Assembly (NCBI GenBank): GCA_017557665.1
Contig: JAFYYI010000042.1
Span: forward strand, 1 to 27,879
Source of the DNA: Muribaculaceae bacterium
GTDB lineage: Bacteria > Bacteroidota > Bacteroidia > Bacteroidales > Muribaculaceae
Reading direction: 5' to 3'
Length of the DNA: 27,879 nucleotides
The position numbers were made by a program, and so were the translations under genes. Shown in pieces: positions 7,619-14,835 of this stretch; the stretch's first letter is position 1; each line of letters starts with the position of its first letter. Under the pieces are notes generated by a model. That model worked only from the letters and a program-made list of their open reading frames with translations, made no database searches and was not told the origin of the DNA.

Positions 7619-7997
7619 CACGAAACACAAACCACGAATTTCACAAATTGAACTAATTGGGCATACACGGTTATGCTTGCTGACGCTCGCAGTTTAGAGT
7701 TAAATTTTGAGCTCAGAGGGGCATACGCACTCTGTTTTCAAATAACTTCAACATCATTAAACAACAGTTCAAACAACGATTTTTTTTGTTGTTTGGATTG
7801 TTGTTTTTTTGTTTTGGTTGTTTGATAAAAGGGGGTGGGTGCTTGTAAAAATCGTTCATTGACTAGCAGAAATGTTGCATTGAAACAAATTTACAATCCG
7901 AAGAACGAAAACTGATAGCCCCCTATATATTAATAGGTTAACTTTGCAACCAAACGACATAAACTAATCATTATTATTAACCAAAACCAACAGAACA
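7619..7997. other. Regulatory intergenic region upstream of susC
   Basis: A 379-base non-coding region. It holds a weak hairpin with TTTT (CAGAG 7714-7718 with CTCTG 7730-7734) that could end the regulator transcript; a 5' arm CAAACAAC (7770-7777) that can pair with GTTGTTTG at 7788-7795 or, alternatively, with GTTGTTTGA at 7817-7825; and the susC promoter box at 7939-7946. Binding sites for the AraC-type regulator are expected here, but I could not define one. Confidence 0.45.
7939..7946 (+). promoter_or_regulatory. -7 box of the fructan operon promoter
   Basis: TAACTTTG fits TAnnTTTG exactly and lies 51 bases before the susC start. No TTTG -33 box is found at the usual distance, as would fit an activator-dependent promoter driven by the upstream regulator. 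Confidence 0.5.
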
Positions 7998-10900
7998 ATG
8001 AACGTACTGAAAAGATTTCTACTCAGCTTCATGCTCATGTTGACGTGTACAATCCTGTATGCGCAAACAGAAATCACAGGCACCGTCGTTGACGAGACCG
8101 GAGAGACCGTCATCGGCGCCTCTGTGGTTGAGAAAGGTACCAGCAATGGTACAGTGACTGACTTTGACGGTGTCTTCACCCTCAATGTCCATCCTGGAGC
8201 TATTCTCGTAGTTTCCTACATCGGCTATGAGAAAATGGAAGTGGCTGCCGAGAACGGCATGACCATTACCCTCAAGGACAATGCCGTCGAACTTAAGGAA
8301 CTCGTGGTGGTCGGTTATCAAGTACAGCGCAAGGCTGACTTGACCGGTGCTGTGGCAGTGATGGACATGAAGGGTCCGATCAGCGAGAGTGACCCCAACA
8401 TGCTCAACTCGATGCAGGGCAAGCTCTCGGGTGTGGACATCGTGACCGATGCCGCTCCCGGTGGTGGCAGCTCCACAATTCGCGTGCGCGGTATGAGCAC
8501 CGTCAATGCATGCGACCCCCTGTATGTCATCGATGGTGTGGCCACCAACGAGAACTTGAACTCGCTGAATTCGGCCGACATCGAGTCCATCCAGGTGTTG
8601 AAGGACGCCTCCTCGGCTTCAATCTACGGTAGCCGTGCAGCCAACGGTGTCATCATCATCACCACCAAGAAGGGTAAGGAAGGACGCATGGCCATCAACG
8701 TCAATTACAACGCTGCTTTGCAGACTGTGGTCAAGAAGTTTGACGTGCTCACCGCCGATCAGTGGGGCCAGGCCTATTGGCAGGCCGCCAAGAACGACGG
8801 CATCGCTCCCACGGCAGTGGCTGCCTTGTATGGTAATGGCGCTACGCCCCAGCTGGTAAGTTCGATCAACGGCATTAACACCGCTAACACTGACTGGCAG
8901 AAAGCTGTTTATAGCAATGCGTGGACCCATAACATCTCGGCCAGCATCTCCAATGCGAGCGAGAAAGGCTCCTACCTGTTCTCGGGCAATTACATCAACC
9001 AGAATGGTTTGATGGACCGCACCTTCTACAAGCGCCTGAGTGGCCGCGTGAACTCGACTTACAACTTCAACCAGTACATCCGCGTGGGTGAGAACCTGAT
9101 GATTGCCAAGTGGGACAACCGCGGTGCCGACGTCAACGGTGACCGTGGCATTCCCTACAGCGCCATGCGTCAGCATCCCGCTGTCCCCATCTACTCGGCC
9201 GAAGGCGTGTTTGCCGATCCCGTGGCTATGCTGGGCAGCGATATCGACAACCCTGTGCAGACCTTGTACAATGCGCGCGACAACCAGAACTCCTCGTGGC
9301 GCATATTTGGCAACGCCTATATTGACATCATGCCCATCAAGGGCTTGACGCTGAAGAGCAACATCGGTATTGAGCACGTTCAGTTCCTGAACAAGGCGCT
9401 CACCCGCAACGTGCGCCCCAGCGATGTCTCGGCCAACCGTGCCGTGAGCCGCGGCTACGGCCAAGGCGACACCTGGACCTGGACTAACACTGCCAACTAC
9501 CTGCTGGATATCAACGGTGTTCACCACTTCACTTTCCTGGCAGGTACCGAGGCCATCAAGTATGTGTTTGAGGACGTTGCAGCCACCCGCAAGGACTACG
9601 CCTTTGAGGACGCCGATTACATGCAGATTGGTGCTGGCTCAGGCACGATGACCAACGGCGGCGGCAAGCAGGAGTGGGCTCTGTTCTCGCTCTTCGGCAA
9701 GGTTGACTACAACTACGCCGACCGCTATCTGTTGTCGGCCACCCTGCGTCGCGACCAGACCTCGCGCTTGTCAAGCAAGAACAACTCAGGCATCTTCCCC
9801 GCCTTCTCAGCCGCTTGGCGCATCTCGGAGGAAGGCTTCTGGCCCAAGAATCACATCATCGACAACGTGAAGTTACGTGCCGCTTGGGGTCAGAACGGTA
9901 ACTCCGCTATCTCCAACAACTATGCCGCCTATTCTACCTACGTCTATGACATGGGCAACGGCGCTTATGACCTGAACGGAACGAACACGGGTGTAGTGAG
10001 CGGTATTAAGGTGCTCACCACCGGTAATCCCGATCTCAAGTGGGAGACCACTACCCAGACCAATATCGGTATCGATGCCTACCTGTTCAACAACAAGGTA
10101 AGCCTGTCGGCCGACTACTACTGGAAGGACACCAAGGACATGATCACCATTCCTCCCGTCCTGTCGGTAGCCGGTGAGAATGCCGCTAAGTTTGTCAACA
10201 CCGGTGAGATGAAGAACCACGGTTTTGAGTTGAACCTGGGTTATCATTCACCCATGTACGGCGACTTCTCTTGGGAGGGCAACTACAACTTCTCGATGTA
10301 CCGCAACAAGCTGGTGAAGTATAACGACAAGGTGAACGTCGTCGGTGGCGACTTCCGCCTCATCGAGGGCCAGCCCATGGGTGTGTACTACGGCTACGTG
10401 AGCGACGGTATCTTCCAGAATGCCGACCAGGTGAGCAACCACGCCATCCAGGAGGGTAAGGGTATCGGCCGTCTCATCTACCGTGACATCAACGGTGACG
10501 GTGTTGTCAACGACAATGACCGCTGCATCATCGGCGACCCCAACCCCGATTTCGCAATGGGTCTGACACTCACGGCCTATTACAAAAACTGGTCGCTCTC
10601 GACCTTCTTCTCGGGTGAATTTGGCTTTGACATATATAATGGTACGCGCAAGCAAATCGAGTTCATGACCTACGGCAACCTGTACACCAACCGTGGCACG
10701 GATGTCTTGAACGCATGGACCCCCGAGAATACCGGTGCAACGATTCCCGCTCTCACGACCATCGACGACAACAACGAGATGCGTATGTCCACCTACTTTG
10801 TAGAGGACGGTTCCTACTTCAAGTGCAAGTACATCAAGTTGGGCTATCGCTTCGACCAGTCCTGGCTGCAGACCCTCGGCTTGAATGCCATCAACCTCTA

Positions 10901-11045
10901 TGGCCAAGTGGAGAACGTCTTTACCGCGACCAAGTACTCCGGCCTTGATCCTGAGGTACCCCTGGGTGAGTATGGCGCCCGCATCGATAACGGCCCCTAT
11001 CCCCGTGCAAGAACATTCTCGTTGGGATTGAACCTGTCATTCTAA
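7998..11045 (+). CDS. susC: SusC-family TonB-dependent outer-membrane transporter (fructan)
   Basis: A 1015-residue outer-membrane protein. After a signal peptide ending in LYAQ there is a carboxypeptidase-regulatory-like domain (ITGTVVDETGETVIGASVVEKG, about 25-100), then LKELVVVGYQVQRKADLTGAV leading into the plug domain with VRIRVRG-like and SSIYGSRAANGVIIITTKKG strings, and a long beta-barrel ending in an aromatic residue (LNLSF). This is the normal SusC architecture and length. It imports oligosaccharides captured by the SusD lipoprotein, powered by TonB. The fructan specificity is inferred from the adjacent GH32, fructokinase and fructose-sensor-type regulator genes. It is the first gene of the presumed operon, and a 77-base repeat-filled spacer separates it from susD. 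Confidence 0.95.
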   Translation: MNVLKRFLLSFMLMLTCTILYAQTEITGTVVDETGETVIGASVVEKGTSNGTVTDFDGVFTLNVHPGAILVVSYIGYEKMEVAAENGMTITLKDNAVELKELVVVGYQVQRKADLTGAVAVMDMKGPISESDPNMLNSMQGKLSGVDIVTDAAPGGGSSTIRVRGMSTVNACDPLYVIDGVATNENLNSLNSADIESIQVLKDASSASIYGSRAANGVIIITTKKGKEGRMAINVNYNAALQTVVKKFDVLTADQWGQAYWQAAKNDGIAPTAVAALYGNGATPQLVSSINGINTANTDWQKAVYSNAWTHNISASISNASEKGSYLFSGNYINQNGLMDRTFYKRLSGRVNSTYNFNQYIRVGENLMIAKWDNRGADVNGDRGIPYSAMRQHPAVPIYSAEGVFADPVAMLGSDIDNPVQTLYNARDNQNSSWRIFGNAYIDIMPIKGLTLKSNIGIEHVQFLNKALTRNVRPSDVSANRAVSRGYGQGDTWTWTNTANYLLDINGVHHFTFLAGTEAIKYVFEDVAATRKDYAFEDADYMQIGAGSGTMTNGGGKQEWALFSLFGKVDYNYADRYLLSATLRRDQTSRLSSKNNSGIFPAFSAAWRISEEGFWPKNHIIDNVKLRAAWGQNGNSAISNNYAAYSTYVYDMGNGAYDLNGTNTGVVSGIKVLTTGNPDLKWETTTQTNIGIDAYLFNNKVSLSADYYWKDTKDMITIPPVLSVAGENAAKFVNTGEMKNHGFELNLGYHSPMYGDFSWEGNYNFSMYRNKLVKYNDKVNVVGGDFRLIEGQPMGVYYGYVSDGIFQNADQVSNHAIQEGKGIGRLIYRDINGDGVVNDNDRCIIGDPNPDFAMGLTLTAYYKNWSLSTFFSGEFGFDIYNGTRKQIEFMTYGNLYTNRGTDVLNAWTPENTGATIPALTTIDDNNEMRMSTYFVEDGSYFKCKYIKLGYRFDQSWLQTLGLNAINLYGQVENVFTATKYSGLDPEVPLGEYGARIDNGPYPRARTFSLGLNLSF

Positions 11046-11048
11046 ACA

Positions 11049-11111
11049 GTTAATAGTTAATAGAGAATAGTTAATAGAGAACTAACAACTAAGGACTAGA
11101 AACTAAAAAAA
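11049..11111 (+). repeat. Heptanucleotide-periodic spacer, susC-susD
   Basis: The gap between susC and susD reads in register as 7-nt units: GTTAATA, GTTAATA, GAGAATA, GTTAATA, GAGAACT, AACAACT, AAGGACT, AGAAACT, then A7. Eight successive units keep the period without a shift. The later units match those of the spacer at 19591-19639. Confidence 0.8.
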
Positions 11112-11122
11112 CTTCAAAGACA

Positions 11123-12814
11123 ATGAAAACGACAATATATCAACTGATTTTTGCAGTCTGCATCTTGGGTGTTTTCACCTCTTGTGATGATATGCTTGAC
11201 ACTGTTCCCCAGGGACAGTTCACCAGCGAGCAGATTGATGACAACTCGGTAGAGGGCCTTGTGGCTTCAGCCTATGCCGGTCTGGAAGCACACTTCTACG
11301 GCAACAATGAGGCTTTTGCCGGACCGTCGACCAACTGGATTTTTGACGTGCGCAGCGACGATGCCTATAAGGGTGGTGGCGGCACTGGTATGGAGGAGAA
11401 CATCCACCTGCTGGAGGTTTCCGAAATCAACTCGGACAATGTTTCCTGCCTGAACAAGTGGCAGAACAACTACTACGCTATCTCGCGTGTACACAATGCG
11501 ATGAACGCCCTGGCCGATGCTACCTCGGTGAGCAATGCCGACCAGCTGATGGGCGAGCTCAAGACTTTGCGCGCATGGTACTACTTTGACCTGATTCGCA
11601 TCTTCAACCGCATTCCTTACTTCAACGAGACCGATGACGTGAACACCAAGACCAACGATGAGTTCACCCGTGATGAGATTTTCTCATTCATCAAGCGTGA
11701 CTTGACCGAGGCCATCGAGGTGTTGCCCGCAGCCAAGAGCCCGGTAGGCCGCATCACCCGCACCACCGCCCAGGCCATCATGGCCAAGGTGTGTGCCTTC
11801 ACCAGTGACTGGGAGGGTGTCAAGACCTATGCCGACGCTGTTATCTCCAGCGGTCAATACCGCTTGTATGACAACTTTGGCGACTTGTCCAAGATTGCTT
11901 TCAACAACGGCAGCGAGAGCGTGTTCGCACTGCAGTGCTCGACCGCTAACGACAATGCCCACATCAACTGGTCCAACCTGTTGAACTGCACTTACAGCGA
12001 TGGTAATCTCTATGGCACGGGCGATGACTTCTTCTATGGTTCACAGAACCTGGTTAACGCTTACCGCACCGACCCCATTAACGGTCTGCCTTACCTGGAC
12101 GGCAGTTTCAACGACGTGAACGTGACCGAGAACTACGACGGATGTCTTGACCCGCGTCTTGACTTCACCGTGGGCCGCATCGGTTTCCCCTGGCGTGGTC
12201 ACCTCTACACCGCTGGCTGGTGCCGTGCCTATGATGTCTATGGAGAGTTCTCCAACAAGAAGGCTTGGCCTGATCCCAAGGATGCTTTGGCTGCATGGCC
12301 TTGGGGTTGCAACTCGTTGAATTTCATGTTCATCCGCTATGCCGACATTCTGCTGCTGAAGGCCGAGGCCCTTATCGAACTGGCATCGGGTACCAATGCC
12401 GCCACCGACGAGACCCTCGTCGAGGCCCGTGCTCTGGTCAACCAGGTGCGTCAGCGTGCCGCCAACAGCATCGACGGCAACTACACGCCTCAAGACCTTG
12501 ACCCGTCCAAGGCTGACTACTACATCGGCCTGTATCCCACCGACTGGGACGGCAATCTGTACTGGACCAAGGAGCGTGCCCGCCTGGCCGTGCGCTTTGA
12601 GCGCCGCCTGGAGCTTGCGCTGGAAGGCAACCGCTGGTTCGACCTCATGCGCTGGGGTAATGACTATCTCATCAACACGATGAACACCTACATGGCTAAG
12701 GAAAGCGCCCTGCGCAACTACTACAGCGGACGCTCGGTAAGTGCCAACGAGATTTTCCTGCCTGTTCCTCTGGACGAGATTGATAATTCCAATGGACTTT
12801 ACAAACAATATTAA
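11123..12814 (+). CDS. susD: SusD/RagB-family surface glycan-binding lipoprotein
   Basis: A 563-residue lipoprotein: the signal segment ends in VFTSC, with lipidated Cys21. The mature protein has the helical, TPR-like SusD fold signs: DTVPQGQFTSEQID at the N-terminus, an ALRAWYYFDLIRIF-type string (here TLRAWYYFDLIRIF), YADILLLKAEALIE, and the C-terminal RRLELALEGNRWFDLMRWG and IFLPVPLDEIDNS motifs typical of RagB/SusD. It forms the lid of the SusC transporter at the cell surface and delivers fructan oligomers. The stop codon overlaps a possible upstream start (TAATG) of the next gene, so the two are tightly coupled. Confidence 0.95.
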   Translation: MKTTIYQLIFAVCILGVFTSCDDMLDTVPQGQFTSEQIDDNSVEGLVASAYAGLEAHFYGNNEAFAGPSTNWIFDVRSDDAYKGGGGTGMEENIHLLEVSEINSDNVSCLNKWQNNYYAISRVHNAMNALADATSVSNADQLMGELKTLRAWYYFDLIRIFNRIPYFNETDDVNTKTNDEFTRDEIFSFIKRDLTEAIEVLPAAKSPVGRITRTTAQAIMAKVCAFTSDWEGVKTYADAVISSGQYRLYDNFGDLSKIAFNNGSESVFALQCSTANDNAHINWSNLLNCTYSDGNLYGTGDDFFYGSQNLVNAYRTDPINGLPYLDGSFNDVNVTENYDGCLDPRLDFTVGRIGFPWRGHLYTAGWCRAYDVYGEFSNKKAWPDPKDALAAWPWGCNSLNFMFIRYADILLLKAEALIELASGTNAATDETLVEARALVNQVRQRAANSIDGNYTPQDLDPSKADYYIGLYPTDWDGNLYWTKERARLAVRFERRLELALEGNRWFDLMRWGNDYLINTMNTYMAKESALRNYYSGRSVSANEIFLPVPLDEIDNSNGLYKQY

Positions 12815-12831
12815 TGCAAACTCTTCGCACT

Positions 12832-14826
12832 ATGAAAAAGATATATTTTGGTCTTATCGCCATTCTGACGCTTTTCACTGCTTGTTCGGATGTTGATCTC
12901 GAACCGATGAACTCCAGCGAGGCAGTGACTAACCTGCGTGCCGAGTACACTCCTGGCAGCCGTCAGGTGACCCTCAAGTGGACTAACCCCACGATGCCTG
13001 GCCAGACCGGTGTCCAGATCATCAAGGACGATATTGATGTTCTCAACCTGGATGGCGTGGTGGACAGCTATTTTATCAAGAAAGCTCCCGCTAATGTTGA
13101 CGTTTCCTATACGGTCAAGGCTCGTTATGCCGATGGCCGTGTCTCGGAGGGCCAGACCGTGCGCCTGCACATTGACTATGAGGCACAAAAGGGTGCCAAT
13201 GTCGTTGCTATGCTTGTTCCTGAGGACTATGAGAACTCGGCCGACGAGAAAGACGCTGTGGCTTGGTTCCAGAACAATTATGTGAAGACCGGCAAGGGTG
13301 TCCTGCTCACCCCCTCGACGATTGATGACCTCGACATTGAGAGTCAGTCGGCATGTTGGGTAATGTGCGACCGCATCGGCATTGATCGCGGTTGGCAGAA
13401 CCTGCCTGGCAACTTGGCATCGACGGCAACCATCGAGGCACTGAAGGCCTTTACTGCCGACGGTGGTAACCTGTTCCTTACCAATCATGCCACCCAGCTC
13501 ACCGTGGCTGTGGGCCGTATCGCCGAAGCTTATGCTCCCGGAATCTACGGCAGTGGTGAAGGTGGCCAGAATAATGACATTTGGGGTTCGCAGCCCATCA
13601 TCGGCAATGCCGAGGGCCAGATCTATGACCACAGCGGCCACGACATCTATCGCGGCATGAAGTTCGTGAGCGGCCTGTATGAGCGCTCAATCTACACCTT
13701 TGAGGGTGCTGGTGTGAAGGGTGACCACAACTGTATGTGGGACCTCAATGCCTATGGCCTCGCTCCCAACCCCAACGTGGTGAAGGCTTGGGAAGACTTG
13801 ACCAACTCACACGTGCTTGGCACTTGGAACCACGTGGTGGACTACTGCTGCGCCGGCATTGTGGACTTTGATCCCACCTCAACCTTCCCTGGCCGCATCT
13901 TGGCCGTGGGTCTGGCAGCCTATGAGTGGAATCTGGGTGGACAATCCAATTCTTGCCAGGATCAGTTGGAGAAATTTACCGCTAACTGTCTGACCTATGT
14001 GGGCACGCCTGCCGAGAGTAAGGTGGCAATGCTTGTTCCCAACGACTATACCAACAGCGACGACGAGAAGAGCGCTGTAGAGTGGTTCAAGGCTAACTAT
14101 GTGAACACCGGTAAGGGTGTCCTGCTCACCCCTGCAACCATCGATGAGCTCGATATCGAGAACAATCCCATGTGCTGGGTAATGTGCGACCGCATCGGCA
14201 TCGACCGTGGTTGGGAGAATCTGCCCGGCGGCCTGGCATCGGCCGACGTGATTACAGCTCTGAAGGCCTATGCTGCCGATGGTGGTAACCTGTTCCTTAC
14301 CAATCATGCCACCCAGCTCACAGTGGCCGTGGGCCGTATCGCCGAGGCTTACGCCCCCGGTATCTACGGCAGCGGCGAGGGTGGCCAGAATAACGACATC
14401 TGGGGCTCACAACCCATCATCGGCAATGCCGAGGGCCAGATCTATGACCACAGTGGCCACGACATCTACTGGGGCATGGACTTCGTGAGCGGCCTGTATG
14501 AGCGTTCAATCTATACTTTCGAGGGTCCTGGCATCAAGGGTGACCACAACTGTATGTGGGACCTCAACGCCTATGGCCTCGCTCCTAATCCCAACGTCGT
14601 GAAGGCATGGGAAGACCTGACCAACTCAACCGTGCTTGGTACCTGGAACCACGTGGTGGACTACTGCTGCGCAGGTATCATCGACTTTGCTCCCACCACC
14701 GCCTATCCTGGCCGCATCCTGGCCGTGGGTCTGGCCGCCTATGAGTGGAACCTGGGAGGTCAGCCCAACTCATGCCAAGTCCAGCTTGAGAAATTCACCG
14801 GTAACTGCATCAGTTACTTGAAGTAA
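12832..14826 (+). CDS. Surface glycan-binding lipoprotein with duplicated DUF4960 domains
   Basis: A 664-residue lipoprotein in the SusE-like position. An ATG at 12814 overlaps the susD stop, but the ATG at 12832 is preferred because it gives a clean lipoprotein signal (MKKIYFGLIAILTLFTAC, lipidated Cys18). A fibronectin-III-like domain follows (about 22-115, with QVTLKWTNP). The rest consists of two DUF4960-type units of about 270 residues each, offset by exactly 819 bases. DUF4960 proteins occur in Bacteroides levan loci as surface levan-binding proteins next to SusCD. The two units share an unbroken run of about 60 identical residues (around GRIAEAYAPGIYG and GQNNDIWG). The protein probably holds fructan at the surface for SusCD; two units could give two binding sites. 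Confidence 0.8.
   Translation: MKKIYFGLIAILTLFTACSDVDLEPMNSSEAVTNLRAEYTPGSRQVTLKWTNPTMPGQTGVQIIKDDIDVLNLDGVVDSYFIKKAPANVDVSYTVKARYADGRVSEGQTVRLHIDYEAQKGANVVAMLVPEDYENSADEKDAVAWFQNNYVKTGKGVLLTPSTIDDLDIESQSACWVMCDRIGIDRGWQNLPGNLASTATIEALKAFTADGGNLFLTNHATQLTVAVGRIAEAYAPGIYGSGEGGQNNDIWGSQPIIGNAEGQIYDHSGHDIYRGMKFVSGLYERSIYTFEGAGVKGDHNCMWDLNAYGLAPNPNVVKAWEDLTNSHVLGTWNHVVDYCCAGIVDFDPTSTFPGRILAVGLAAYEWNLGGQSNSCQDQLEKFTANCLTYVGTPAESKVAMLVPNDYTNSDDEKSAVEWFKANYVNTGKGVLLTPATIDELDIENNPMCWVMCDRIGIDRGWENLPGGLASADVITALKAYAADGGNLFLTNHATQLTVAVGRIAEAYAPGIYGSGEGGQNNDIWGSQPIIGNAEGQIYDHSGHDIYWGMDFVSGLYERSIYTFEGPGIKGDHNCMWDLNAYGLAPNPNVVKAWEDLTNSTVLGTWNHVVDYCCAGIIDFAPTTAYPGRILAVGLAAYEWNLGGQPNSCQVQLEKFTGNCISYLK
13201..14823 (+). 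repeat. Tandem intragenic duplication (819-bp offset)
   Basis: Copy 1 (about 13201-14010) and copy 2 (about 14020-14823) encode the same domain without gaps. By eye, the first 90 residues differ at about a quarter of positions, while the remaining 180 differ at fewer than one in ten. Synonymous changes are scattered through the identical protein block, so the similarity seems kept by selection rather than by a very recent copy event. Confidence 0.9.
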
Positions 14827-14835
14827 AGTTGAGTT

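Noticed and set aside
7778..7825. T-rich tract after the regulator gene as a strong terminator
   Set aside because: The hairpin arms are A/T-dominated with a loop of T residues, so stability is doubtful; it is noted only as a possible switch or operator.
8619..9527. Long antisense open frame inside susC
   Set aside because: The sense frame is a complete SusC protein; the antisense product is low in recognisable motifs and is a composition shadow.
12814..12831. ATG overlapping the susD stop as start of the DUF4960 protein
   Set aside because: It would add six residues before a clean lipoprotein signal peptide; the second ATG gives the expected N-terminus.
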